NCBI GenBank assembly: GCA_022702545.1
Contig: JAHRBC010000003.1
Location: 744,001 to 808,000, forward strand
From: Phycomyces nitens
Lineage: Eukaryota; Mucoromycota; Mucoromycetes; Mucorales; Phycomycetaceae
Direction: 5' to 3'
Length of the DNA: 64,000 nucleotides
The notes below the pieces were generated by a model. That model was not told the origin of the DNA, ran no database searches, and saw only the letters and a list, made by a program, of their open reading frames with translations. The position numbers were made by a program, and so were the translations under genes. The first letter of the stretch is position 1. The number at the start of each line of letters is the position of its first letter. Below, one piece after another: positions 10,913 to 22,832 of the stretch.

Positions 10913-12389
10913 ATGGCATTTCCATTGATTGCTCCTGTAGATAGCGACGGAAAAGTCTATAGAGGCTTTTTTTCGGTTAATGTAACTTTGGCAGATTACA
11001 GGGATGATTTAACTGAATTGAAATGTAGAATGTTGATTACAGAATCGAGATTCATTTGCCAGATCAGCATACTAAGCAGTCTTTAGCAATATATGGCGAG
11101 CCAGGCCTTCAGAAACTTGTCAAGGACAAGGAGGACTTGATCCAGAAAAAGATTGGTCAGTGTCAAGACATCAACCTCTTGCTCACTGACCTCAAGGATA
11201 TTCTTGTAGGTAGAGATAAAGCTTTGTTTTTTTTTCATGGTCTAATAAACATTGGTCCTTTCTCTGGATAGGAAACTCAAATGGTTGTGAATACAAAAAC
11301 ACATTTCTCGGCCGAGAGATATGCAACGCTATTGAAAGAGCTGGATGTTCTTGGATTTGATACAGTGAAGAGCATGAGCGATACTATGGACCAGATCACA
11401 TTTGAGTATAGGCAAGTGTTTTCTAGAGGCATTTTAAACAATCGATATAAACTCCAATGGCGTAGAGACCAGTCGAACCGTACACATCAAATACGAGCTC
11501 ATATTCCTACAGACTATCCATTGAGTGCGCCAATGTTGACAACCGACTTGCCATGTCAGCCACCTGCTTTGCTCTCGACATCCTTGTCTGATAATATACG
11601 CCACATACATTCCATAATAACAGACTACAAGGACTTTTTTGAGTGTATGGATGAACTGGATAGCCATTGCCGTATCTTGGACCCTGATAGTCCTCGGGCA
11701 GGCGATGCATGGCGTCGAGTTGCGCTTTATCGTCACTGCTCTGTTCATATTGACATAAACCCAGATTCCCCTCGCAATATACCTCGTGCACGTTTCTTTG
11801 GTGCAGAGAAACGCGCAGGAGAATTGCGCATTACATGGAAGCAGGCACCTCATGTCTGGGACACGTCTCTGACACCCTTTGTCAATATGAAGCGACTTCT
11901 TAAAGAAGCCTTTGTAGACCTATCAAAGCCACAGGAAGAGCGCCACAGGAATGAGGTGGAGTGCGGGATTTGCTATGCTTATAAACTGGACCAGTCAGTA
12001 CAAGAAACACCGGATGTAGTATGTCCCAATGAGCTCTGCAACAAAGGATTCCACCCTACATGCCTTTATGAGGTAAGAAACCCACTTTGTATTGTGCCTC
12101 TTATAGACTTTTTGTCCCCAGTGGTTGAGATCGAGTCCAGAATCGACCCGCAGTTTCAATGTCCTGTTTGGAAAGTGTCCATACTGTGGAGAGGTAAAGA
12201 TTTTTTTTTGTTTTGATTTCAAAAAGAAAAAGTATGAGGGTTTTTTTTATTGTGAATGTGGATGTTTGAATGAATAGATGAATAAGTATGTAGAAGGTTG
12301 AATGTATAAATGTATGTATAAATGTATGTATATATAACAAATGCTATCATTATTATCATTAGAAAATTACAGTAAAGGCGGTTCTATGA
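10913..12389 (+). CDS. FANCL: FANCL-like E3 ubiquitin ligase of the Fanconi anaemia pathway
   Basis: In animals FANCL is the RING E3 that monoubiquitinates FANCD2/FANCI in interstrand crosslink repair. Five exons are inferred: 10913-10981, 11029-11205, 11272-12072, 12122-12193 and 12363-12389. They encode about 381 residues (human FANCL is 375). The N-terminal ELF-like region has VYRGFFSVN and HLPDQHTK. The middle has the double-RWD part with PTDYPLSAPM and a second domain with FFECMDELDSHCRILDPD. The C-terminus is the characteristic RING/PHD-like domain: VECGICYAYKLD, CPNELC, FHPTCLYEW, FNVLFGKCPYCGE, then a short tail KITVKAVL. All metal ligands (CX2C, CX4C, HX2C, CX2C) are present. An 18-codon stretch (11412-11465) starts GCAAGT after AG and ends in TAG. 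It interrupts the DRWD alignment and may be a GC-AG intron, which would give about 363 residues. Confidence 0.88.
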
Positions 12390-12422
12390 TTAGAACAAGT
12401 AAAGATTAAAGAGATATGGCCA

Positions 12423-13508
12423 TTAGGCCTTTTCCTCATAAGGTGGTGGGCAAGATTCGATTGGAAGACCGTGTTGGGTCAATACTTCAATTTCTTCAGC
12501 AGACCGAGGGTGGTTGGCATACAAGGGAAGTTTGTGTTCAGTACGCTCGTACTCTGCAGCACGAGGGCTGTGGATAGGAATGACGGTCTGATAGGTAATT
12601 GTGTCCAGCACTCTTCGGATAACCTTGTCTTGGGTCAAGGCAGGGAAGCTGACTACCAGGGAGACGACTAGGATGTGGGTGTTTTCATAGTATCCTTCAT
12701 AGTGAGAGGAAGGTACGAGGGTGGCGATGTCTGGGATTTGGTAGTTAAGCATGCCGTGCCACACCCCGGTTTGGTGACTGAGGGGGGATGATGAGATGAG
12801 TGGGAGAGTGTGGCTGGATTGGCTTGTATTCCAGTCATTATGGTGGTACACACTACGCTGTTGGCGAAGCTTGACTGAGATGTGCTTCAATTGAAGACCC
12901 TGGATCAGAGGGGCAAAGTGAACAAAGAGTGGTATTGTGCTGTTGCGGGATAGCAATTGGGTGTCCATGGTGATGTGGTATTCGCAATAAGGAGTGACAT
13001 GCTTTCCAGAGTCGATGCCAGTAACGTTATCGCCGATCCACAGACGGTCGCCCATTGGTAAGCGAATTACCTCGATAGGGTGGGTGGTTTTGGTTGTATG
13101 GCCGGTGGTTGTGGTGAGAATTGCTGTGGCTGTGTAGGAGATCTTGAGATTGCGGCATTGAATTGAGTCTGGAAGGTCGGCAGGGAGGTTCATTTCGAAT
13201 CCAAAGCGAGTTCTGCCGGTTTTAAGGCAATATTTGGGTGATTTGGTGAATAAGATAAGCGAGTGATGTGCGACAGAGTGTTCGAGAATATCCTTTTCTA
13301 GAATTGGAATCAGTAACAAGAAACTGGTTGGAATAAACAATTGTGGCTTACCTGACATGTTTGATGTCTGCAGTTTGCCCTGGAAGCATACTGTGAGACT
13401 GTCGATTGAGGCGGCGAGTGTGACTTCGACTGCTCCTCTGAGGACAGGTTTGTGTTGGCTTCGAGTATACAGAGTTTGCTCGAGTAAATGTAAGTTGAGA
13501 AGAGGCAT
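12423..13508 (-). CDS. Arrestin-like protein with C-terminal PPxY motif
   Basis: Two exons, 13352-13508 and 12423-13297, separated by a 54-bp GT-AG intron, give about 343 residues. Exon 1 and the start of exon 2 show the arrestin N-domain strands (LRGAVEVTLAASIDSLTVCF, then FGFEMNLPADLPDSIQ). The C-domain follows with CEYHITMDTQLLSRNSTIPL and LKHISVKLRQQ. The C-terminus is ESCPPPYEEKA. The PPPY is a Nedd4-family WW-domain ligand, as expected of an alpha-arrestin (ART) that recruits an Rsp5-type ubiquitin ligase to membrane cargo. It lies tail to tail with FANCL, 33 bp between stop codons, so the two transcripts must overlap or end very close together. The family call is confident. Cargo specificity cannot be read from the sequence. 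Confidence 0.82.
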   Translation of the reverse strand: MPLLNLHLLEQTLYTRSQHKPVLRGAVEVTLAASIDSLTVCFQGKLQTSNMSGKPQLFIPTSFLLLIPILEKDILEHSVAHHSLILFTKSPKYCLKTGRTRFGFEMNLPADLPDSIQCRNLKISYTATAILTTTTGHTTKTTHPIEVIRLPMGDRLWIGDNVTGIDSGKHVTPYCEYHITMDTQLLSRNSTIPLFVHFAPLIQGLQLKHISVKLRQQRSVYHHNDWNTSQSSHTLPLISSSPLSHQTGVWHGMLNYQIPDIATLVPSSHYEGYYENTHILVVSLVVSFPALTQDKVIRRVLDTITYQTVIPIHSPRAAEYERTEHKLPLYANHPRSAEEIEVLTQHGLPIESCPPPYEEKA

Positions 13509-16500
13509 GATGAGAAATGAAATTAAAAGATGAATAAAGAGGGAAGAAATGGGAGACGTGTTAATTTATAGGAAATTAATCTCGGGAGAAAATCGTAGAT
13601 TAGATATGTTTTTTTTTGATAGCTTAGGGATTGAAAATTGGCAATTCATATCAGTTGACTTTTTTGTCGGGAAATAATGTAGGCGATCCTATTCACTCTT
13701 TCAGCCAAGAAAAACTCTCTCGATAAATCGGCCTGTGCTGGGTCCTTTTATGTAGTACCCGGCTATCAATAGCTTGATCTCAAAATATTTTTCAACAATG
13801 CACGCATTGAGAAAACAATTACTGAACGCTTGGTCTATCTTTCAAAAGAATGTATGGGCAATTAGTCATTAGAAAGACATTAATAGCAAAAGCACCCGAC
13901 GACACCCATTAATTACAAATTATCTGTAGCCAAGCAACCATTTTTTTTAATTTTTTTAATTTTTTTTGGCTATTACCTTTTATGCTCAATGTGACAGTGC
14001 TATGATATTATTGAAATTTAAAGTGGTCTGTCATTTTTCTGTCATTTTTTGTTTTTCCCATTGAATATACACCTCTAGCACCCTATCGAAAAGAGCTTCA
14101 AGACCTTGCGCGTATATATACGATATCCTACGAGTTGTAAGACAGATATATCTTTTGCATGGCCGCTCCAATCCGATATTCCGGTCCGATCCGCCATTCT
14201 AGCAAGGTTAGGAAGCCAAGGTCGTTAAAGGGGAGTTGTTTAGCCGCGTTGATTCTATGGTCTAAAGTGATAACCATGTGTTGTTCTTAAAATTGTTTCT
14301 TTACATAGGCATTTTCCCCGCCTATATCTGAAAACACTATCCCCACCCTCTTATTATTATTATGAACTCACAAATTCAATATTTCGCATTTAGTTTGCTC
14401 AACCCTTATGACCCTAACGATTAATGCCTGGATGACTAAAAGGATATTGTTCTCAATTAGTCAACTGTCTTGATTTACCATGTCCAAAAAAGGCAACCAT
14501 AACAATTGTTCCCATTTGTAGGATTCTGAATCTAAGCGATCTTGAGCCATCTTAACCATGCCAATAAAGCCTATGGAGAGAGATTATTGATAATCAGAGT
14601 TGGTGTGGGATTTTTTGTTTTTAAGAATCATCAGCAGTTGTTGGAGTGTTCCAGTGATCGACAAGCACATGTAGTCTTGTTCTCCTCAAGCCCTGGATGT
14701 GCTTGGGTACTGTACGCTTGGCGGAGCTGGGTCGATAGTAGGACGACAAGGAGCCTAGCTATAAACAAAGGCGTCAATGCTAAACCATTCATTTACTATG
14801 TTGCTGGGTTCAACTCTAAATGACCGCTTTTGTTGCTAACCATTACTTAATCGAATCCAGAAGTTTGGGCTTCAAGCCAAAAGGTGCTTTGCATTGGTCA
14901 TGGTCACTTGACCTCACTTCTTCATGTTGGTCCTACAAAGCGAGCTCCTATCACATCCAAAGGCATGTGGATTCTCTGTATTTTATTACTCTTTTTGCTC
15001 TGGGAAGTGGGGAGAATTGTCATGATATAAAAATCCAAGTCATATACTTTTATTTGTTCTGAGGCTTCTTTTGAGGAATATAGTATGACAGAAGCCTAGT
15101 CTGCTGGCCTACGACAGCAACTATTCGGTTACCCTCAAATAACATGAACAATCATATGGTGTGGTACATCTTTAGGACAACATGCTTTAATTACTTGTCA
15201 TCTTGAAGCACAACCTGGAGAAGGGTACGACAAGAGTCCCATAAAGGTGTATATAAAAATTATGTTCTAAAATGGGGAGTAAAAACTACGGAATTCATTT
15301 GACTTTGGTAAAGTAGCAATTTTTAACATTCACAGGGTCCTCTCTACATGATCTTATTAGTCAGAAGTAAAGACATTAGACTCAAATATTGTTATCATTA
15401 TTATTATTAATATTATTTTGGCATGTTGGAATTTTGCATATTTAAATTCGATATATTCATACAATGAGAACGCTAAATATTGTCATTTTATAAAAAATCA
15501 AATGTGCATTTATGCCAAAAACAAAAATTAGGAGAGAATGTCAAGTTTTATCAAATTGCCCAAAGAAATAAATAAACAGAAAAATGTCTACAAGAAACAA
15601 GTGTTTAATCCTAATTTTTCTGTTGATCAGTGGAATTTATGATTGAATCATAGAAAACAAACTGTTTTTATATATATTAATACAATTTTCTCTACTGCAA
15701 ATCATGATTTTGTTCAAACCATCAATCGATCTGAAAAGGTACGACAATCTGCCTAGCTATTTTACTTTCTCAAAGGAATAAATCTCTACCATTAATCATA
15801 GATCATCTATATAAATGAAGAGGTAAAAATCTTGGATTACTAGAATAGGGTAGATGGATTTGTAAGTTTAAAAATTATATGACATTTTTCATCAACATGT
15901 GAACGCTTACCGACAACCTGTACTGCAATCATAATTCTTAAACTTGCAACTCCAGTCCGTCTTTACGGAGAATTGTCAGCCATGTCATATCTTTATATTA
16001 CTTGGTCGAACCACTCTTTTCAGGTTGGCCTTTAACGAAACCGGGTGATGAATTGGCCTCCCTTTACTTCATTTTAGTAAATGCGGCCGTCCGGTCTTTT
16101 GGTATCAGTGTCTGTAAAGTATTTGTGTATAGATTCGAATATAAGATTCTGATTCTGATTTCGATTCTGATTTGATTATTGTTTGATTTGAGATTACATT
16201 TTCCATCTTTTATATTTTTGTTATTTTTGAATGTCCCCATTATTTTCAAAGAGAATTTCTTTACTGCCTTGTCCGATTTTATTTGGGAAATTATATTGAC
16301 TCTTGTAAATATCGTCTTTTGTGATGTTTTAGTTTTATGCACGTCTTCATTGCCCTGATTCTTTGCTTCCAAGACAGTCTTCCGGGAACAATTATATCGC
16401 AAATATGACAAACCGGAACTTGGCTTATGATGAAAAGGGCCAATTAACATATGATCCTATGGAAGATGTCTACTATCGACGACCACAATATTGTTCTTGA

Positions 16501-17421
16501 AACAACATATTACGGATACTGGGATTTCTAGTTCTATCACTTCCCAATTTTAAAGATAAAAATGTTTATTTATACGTCAATTACCCCACCAACCCCCTAA
16601 TATATACAAAACCAATTGAACTGTTTCGTCGTCGTCATGATATTTGCTTGGCCATCAATACAGGAGACTCTTTTGTGTATTATTTACCAAAATTCAACTG
16701 ATATACCGAGTTTTGAATCCCATGTAATGAATATTAATTTTTTATTTCGTGAAATGACAATTTCAATTTCATGGTTATTCTTCAAATGTCTAATTATAAT
16801 ATTTCTGTAAGGTCTTTTGTTCAAATGATCGGCGGGCCTTTGTTGTCATAAATCAGAAGAGGACGTCACCACTTGTTTTTGAGAGTTTATATCTTATAAA
16901 GTGGGAAAGGTGTGAGCATAAGAAAGCACATCTTGTAACCATCTCTTCGCAAAGAGGTGGGACAGATCTAAAGGCTTCTTGGTCCGACCGGGGAGAAATT
17001 AAAGTCAAGCAGAGAACGACAGAGAAACTGCGGGGAAGACATACTGGGTTACAGCAGAAACCGAAATATAAATACTGGGAACTCATTGTCATGTCCCGCG
17101 CAATGGCAATGAGCTTCATGTTGATGATGGCAACAAATTCTCATTACCATGGCTCACTCCATGGCAATGAGAGAAAGAGATGGTGGGTGGGTACATGGAT
17201 GAGACTGCGACATAATGACACACTCTTCACACTATCTTCCCCTATCAAAGTGATATAAATGCCAAAGAGCCGTGGTTGATACTATTACAAAGTACGGTTA
17301 GCTTAATGTTGTAAATAATAAGGTACTATATTGGTATATTGTTGGAGTAGGATAGTATTTTGGAAGAATATTCGTTCGCTAATACCACTTTGGATATCTT
17401 ATTCTTATTCCTTCTTAACAG
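13509..17421. other. Gene-poor AT-rich region
   Basis: I see no supported gene in these 3.9 kb. Homopolymer T tracts occur at 13.94-13.97 kb, AT-rich DNA dominates, and a GATTCT-type microsatellite lies near 16.14-16.18 kb. Short open frames (for example around 14.54-15.06 and 16.06-16.45 kb) have no family pattern, odd composition and no splice continuity. Start of the repeat-rich block that runs to about 29 kb. Confidence 0.5.
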
Positions 17422-18765
17422 AGACCATTACCATTTACTGATACTGCCAACAACCCTACTGTCACTCATATCACGCCTACTACTCCATTGGTAATATTAT
17501 TTTTTATCCTATTTTTTTTTGTTAGTCAAAATGCACCGATTACTAACCATTTGAATGGTGTAATAGGCTTCTATAACTGTAAATAAGGGGTCTAACAGAT
17601 ACGTATTTGATCTACCTTGTACATCAATTGAGCGGCCGCACACGCCCAAGATTCGCAAAAACGAACTTGAAATGCTTAATCAATTATTAGTCTTTGGCAC
17701 TCAGTATTGTGTCAGTGACCCTTTGTGCAAGACTGAATACGACAACAACAAAGAGCAGAAAATCAATAGTTCGTCGCTTTGTTCTCTTGGGTTATTTGAC
17801 AACTTGGTTTCTTTACTCCATAAGGTTCCGTACGACGACTCTCTCGATCAAGTCTAGAATTGGAAAGGAGATCCTAAAATTGACAACCACAGTAAAAACT
17901 TGTTGATCGTCTGCAAACACGTCTTATCGACATTTCATCTTGTACATCGAACTCTATCAATGTACAAGATGAATCATGAAAGATTTTTCTTTTGTGAATC
18001 CATATTACCTGGTCTTTTAGCTTTGTCGAAAACCATCAAGTTTATTGAATTTAAGTGGTAGGTGTAGCAGCAAGTTGTTCATTGAAACATGGGAATGATA
18101 ATGGGAAGAGAAAAATACAAAAAATGACTTGTTCTGACATTGTTGTTATTATTATGAAAGGTGCGAGGCAAAGTACAAGGCTACCGAAACATTGTATTTG
18201 AAGGATAGCAATTATGATGGGGGTTCTAATATACCTGCAAAATACATTGATGCGTTGGGTATTTTAAAGACGCACAATAACGTGGAGATGGTGGTTGTAG
18301 GATCATCAAGGTATTAAATTAAAATATTGCTATTATTGATACCACATGAATATAATAATCTGATAATTATTTTTTTATGAATATCTATAGTGGTATGGTT
18401 GAAGAACACACGGCGCATAGTCTTGAGGATTCAATGAAGATCCTTGAGTGCAATGTCGCTTCTTTAAGGGAGGAGGCTTGTCATTATGAAAACGCATCCT
18501 TGGAAACATTTAAAAAATCGGTGCTTATGGAGTTCAGGCTATCAAAGCCCAAGTGACCTTGAGCAAGACGATGATCTATGATAAGTATTGGAATATTTAG
18601 AGTTGCTGGCAACACTTTACGTAAGGCAAACGGGTGATGAATGAGGGGGGGTTCTGGATAATGATTATTGCATCGGGTTATTTCATTATACTAACAAGTA
18701 TTGTATTTATACATTTATAGATCGAACTTTTAGATGCAAAGGAAGTCGAAACTAAATTGCTTTAA
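17422..18765 (+). pseudogene. Decayed copy B of the lineage-specific multicopy family
   Basis: Exons chain on the plus strand. The first is 17422-17480ish (PFTDTANNPTVTHITPTTPL). After an intron ending at about 17566 comes ASITVNKGSNRYVFDLPCT to YDDSLDQV. An in-frame TAG near 17855 follows, then the same frame continues with LLIVCKHVLSTFHLVHRTL. After another intron comes the exon with ATETLYLKDSNYDGG and YIDALGILKTHNNVEMVVVG (18170-18312). The last large exon is 18392-18556 (EEHTAHSLEDSMKILECNVA). Frameshifted remnants (ELLATLYV; IELLDAKEVETKLL) extend to 18765. The family is unnamed to me. Two or more lesions mark it as a pseudogene unless introns are misread. Confidence 0.5.
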
Positions 18766-18856
18766 GAACGTGTGAATGTGGATCAACCTTCCGGTCCATT
18801 GGTTCGATCAATCATGGAATAACCAAGTTCAAAAATATCAAGTATTTTTTTCTGAG

Positions 18857-19147
18857 ACGGTGAGCGTGGTGGCTTGTGGCCGCCACCTTGAAGCAGAATT
18901 CCAGGCGAAGTAGAGCAGAGTACGAAGAAGGAGAAGTAGAGGAATAGGTGTGAAGGCAGAGGAGGCCATAAGTGAGGAAGTTTAGTGAAGATGAATAAAG
19001 TATCTCTTTTTGCCTCGTTAAAAACACTTTTCCTATTTTCTATATTTTGACAACTGATTCTCATCCCCATACGCCTAGTCATAAATATTATTTGACTCCT
19101 CCCAACCCTTACTGAGTGCAGCTCTATTGTCTTGAGAACGCATCCTC
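18857..19147. repeat. Dispersed repeat, copy 1 (about 290 bp)
   Basis: This segment is nearly identical to 44376-44666, in the same orientation. Shared stretches include GGCCGCCAC, GAAGCAGAA, AGGAGGCCATAAGTGAGGAAG and ACTGAGTGCAGCTCTATTGT, with a few substitutions and a 1-bp indel. Flanking DNA differs at both ends, so this is an interspersed repeat. On the minus strand it has a CT-rich end and could be a solo LTR or SINE-like unit, but no TG...CA ends, polypurine tract or tail were resolved. The minus-strand reading frames seen in both copies differ at their ends and are not considered genes. Confidence 0.8.
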
Positions 19148-19169
19148 TGATTTTTGGCACTAGAATAAC

Positions 19170-19565
19170 ATGTAGAAACCAACTTTTTCACAAAGCCTTA
19201 CGCGCAATACTGGCGAGACTTGATTGTATAAATTGGTGACAAATTTCATATATATATTCCTTAATATTAGCATTGCGTATCCCATCCAAGGTTGCAGCCC
19301 CAAAGTGACTTATTTGTTCATCACTACATTTATTTTCTTTTGAAAAGAGAATATCCGACAAAGAATTATACATCCATTATTAAGAATGAAGTTCCATACT
19401 CCAACAATGCGGATTAAACTTGCATGATTTTGTGCAGATCACTGTCAGAGTAAAAATTGTGTTCTATTACTGTAACTTTTGCTACTCGTTTATAGCTATT
19501 GAGCTGCTCTAATAAACTACTGACATTATTATCTTGGATTCTCAATTCACAATGCCCTATTAAAA
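19170..19565 (-). pseudogene. Relic of a leucine-rich-repeat-like (possibly F-box) protein
   Basis: On the minus strand a frame reads HCELRIQDNNVSSLLEQLN, then VAKVTVIEHNFYSDSDLHKI, LLEYGTSF and SDILFSK. It is interrupted by stops near 19418 and 19375. The alternating Leu/Ile spacing resembles leucine-rich repeats of fungal F-box/LRR proteins. No F-box is visible and the evidence is pattern only. A further minus-strand frame at 19940-20167 (KSHAKIQNINRMERSIGLE) may belong to the same decayed gene. Confidence 0.3.
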
Positions 19566-19569
19566 GTAA

Positions 19570-22560
19570 TTATTAAAAGCAATTATGTCTTGTATTTTTA
19601 CGCAGGTTAAGGGAGGATCGGCTCAGAGATATACACACCTTCCGATTGTTAAACAGAGGCATTATTTTCTCAATGTTGTGGAGCTACTGATTTTTAGGAT
19701 TCTGTAAAAAAGAAAAAAGTTGCTTATTTTCGTTTTGCCAATAACGGTTACCATAGTTACACTACACTAAAAGGAAACTTGTGCACGGAATATGTTCCTG
19801 TGACAAAAACGCCAATGAATTGTACCCAACATAAATACCCCTTTGGTTTTATTAACGATTGTTTGTAATACAAGTTATCAGGACAAATCAAATAATTTAC
19901 CCTAAAGGTTAGATTCAAACCCTCCAAAAATCATAGCTATTACAGCCAATACATCGCATTGATGTCATTTGGGCTACATTGTAGTCCTAGAAAAATAACA
20001 TTATTCCACCATTCCCGATACTTGACGGAACATGCCCTAGAATAACCGATGTCTTTCTTGATAAATAAAACATCGATCCTTTCCAAGCCTATACTTCTTT
20101 CCATTCTATTTATATTTTGAATTTTAGCATGACTTTTTAAGACATCAATATACATAATCAAGTCCATACTTGAATGGGCTCACAAAACCCTTGGCAATTA
20201 GATATTTATTTGATCAACACTAGAATATTGTGCTTTTTGGCCATTTTAATCAAATAATCAACCGTTGATCTTTAGACGCTATCAAATCATTGAGATCTAA
20301 CGTCTCACTCTCATTAATGATTATTTGATAGATATACAGTACCTTTTTATCATTCTATTTTTTTTTATAAAAAAAATACCATTCCATCATTTTTAATCTG
20401 GTGTAAATAGACTGTTCGTAGTTTCAATTTAGCATCTCGGTGCAATACTCTTGTAAATTCAAGTGTCTAAACTTTAGAGCATTAGAATCCATAATTCTTG
20501 GTGTTCTTGAGTTTGGTATTAGTTCAATAGATACCTTGACATAAGCATTTGAAGCCTGTGGTATGTACCAAACTCTTGTGTTATTATCTTCTCTTTACTC
20601 TTGTCTATTCTTATGCACAGTCTTTGCCTATTCTTTATTTTTTCCACTCTAAACACGCTCGCCTTTTCTCATTTTTCAATCACATTTATTTATAATAGCT
20701 AACTAATTCATATTCTATTAATGTAGCATTAAAATAATGTGAATAAACAGCTATACTCTAAATAATCCACAGAATCGACACCACATATCATTAATCCTTT
20801 GTTAATCAAAAAGAGTGTTTATTTGACAGAAAAAAATGATACAAAATGTTCAATGTAATACTCCAACTATTTATATTAGACTACGATTGAACGTCTCAAT
20901 CATACATAAGCACAAATAGTATATAGTAATATTCAACAGTAAAAGTTTGTTAATGCAGTGAAAATTTTGTGCAAGAAATTGAAGAAGAAGAAAGTTGTTC
21001 GTTTTTTTAAAAAATAATAATGTACAATTTTTTTTCATTTTTGTATTTTCGAGCTAGACATCTCTAGCTTTATATTCGTATCCAAATATCGAATAAATTG
21101 GTGGTGTTTCACCTTATACTCTTGAATTGCTTTACAAACACAAACATCTGCTTTTGTTCTCGTTAATCATTGTATTTTGGCTGTACCTTTTGACCCTTTA
21201 CTCACAGTCCTTGCCATGCAGCTGAAAATCACCAGAGCCAAGATACGATAAGACAAATTTCACTGTAATCTACTCTGAGAATATGTCTAAGATTTGGTAA
21301 AGCGTTAAACTTGGCTAAATGACCTATTTACAGAAGATTATATACATGTGTGTTGAATCGAAATAGGAAAGCAGTTTAAGAACAAGAAAGCTTCAATAAC
21401 GGTCGTTTGATACGTATACAAAAGTTTATGTGATCTGGTCTTAACGTTATCTTGTGTGGGTCAGGAACGCTACTATGCAACCAAATGGTGTATTTATTTG
21501 TTATCTCTCAGTCCATCTGTCATATGTTAAGGTGGTTATATTAAAGCTAACTACATTCACGTATTGGTATCTTCGGCCTCAATTATAATAAGAAAGCATC
21601 TTCAAAGTCATTTTGTTCCTCATAAGTTACTGAAACTTTTTCTCTTTGATCATGCTCCCGATTGTCTCCCCCAAAAACATCCAAAACACCTGGTACATAA
21701 CGTGGTTAGTTGCTTCTCTGAGTGCTATTACTCACACAACTTCACCTTACAAAGTATCTGACAAGCCCAAGTCTAATCTAATCTTTATAGAGTTTGCTAA
21801 TATACACCGTTCAACAAAACTATCACATTCATTTTCGGCAGAAAAAACCTATCCCTGGTGATCTATTCTCATTCTTAAAGGGAATCACTCTCTGGAATCA
21901 TCCTTGCCCAAATAACTTTTCAATATTTGTGCCGCAAACATACCGTTACTTATTAACTTTTTATGTCTTATCTTTCTCTGTATAGCTAATTTGGATCCAT
22001 TTCCAAAAATATGTTTCACTTTTAACCAACTACTGTAGGACATGATGAATAGATAAACTAGTATTATTTCTCTTAATGTTTAAAGAGCTTGTATATTTTT
22101 TCAGTTATTATTTTTTAGCTTTAATAAGTGGTATATCTCTCTGTTTGAAACCAAGACATATCCAAAGCAATAAACATAAATATCTTTACCTAACCATCTC
22201 TTGTTAATGTATTCTGGAACTATATTATGCAACAAGATAAATTGCTGGTAATATTTATCAATGATCTTTGAGGATACAAATCCAGTTGACAAGAAGACAA
22301 GGGGCCTGTGAGCCGGAAAATTTATTGTAATTATCTTTCCAACGTCCGGCTTGTACGTCTTTGAGACGATATTTATCATTTTGTTATGAGCACACACTAT
22401 CCCATCAATAGTTTTGTTCCAATTCTACTAAAAATCAACACTAAAGACTCTGTACGTTGTTACATAAAGTTACCTTTTATATTTATACCAAATTACCTAT
22501 ATTCTCAATTTTCCTAAATGTCATTTAAGTGGTTTTTGTTTCTATTTTTAATAAAGTGAT
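19570..22560. other. AT-rich gene-poor region
   Basis: Apart from a possible LRR-type remnant at 19940-20167 (minus), no coding signal is supported. An inverted ATCAAATAATCA/TGATTATTTGAT pair lies near 20250 and 20320. A minus-strand frame at 22101-22397 (RWLGKDIYVYCFGYVLVSN) has no recognisable family and no flanking exons. The rest is AT-rich sequence that looks like decayed repeat DNA. Confidence 0.4.
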
Positions 22561-22690
22561 TGTTCCCGCAGCAAGATAATAGAATGTTATATAAGAGATA
22601 ACTGTGATAGTTTACTTTAAGGGGAGAACCTCTGTCTTTATTAGAATGGTATTTGGGATATTGATAAGGTAGATTATGTGTGACTGGGAG
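22561..22690 (-). repeat. LTR fragment related to the gag-pro element's 3' LTR
   Basis: The stretch around 22610-22645 (GTGATAGTTTACTTTAAGGG, AACCTCTG, CTTTATT) matches 2194-2230 with few differences and lies in the same orientation. On the minus strand it carries the same AATAAAG signal and ends ...GGGAACA, a CA terminus at about 22561. The upstream side lacks a polypurine tract and any gag-pro frame, so it is a truncated or solo LTR of a related family. The boundaries are approximate. Confidence 0.5.
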
Positions 22691-22832
22691 GGAAAATAAG
22701 ATATACGATGAAAAGGAATATGGACAATTTGATAAAAATATAAAAGGGAACTTTGCCTAACAACGTATAGCATTTAAGAATATGAAAAGTTGATGGAATT
22801 GGAACAGCTTTTTTGAACGTTACCTTGTTAAA

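Noticed and set aside
14542..15062. Two short plus-strand open frames
   Set aside because: Composition is not gene-like and no family pattern, splice continuity or overlapping homology was seen.
18783..19160. Minus-strand open frame shared with 44329-44721
   Set aside because: It runs through the dispersed repeat and changes at its ends between copies, so it is a translated repeat.
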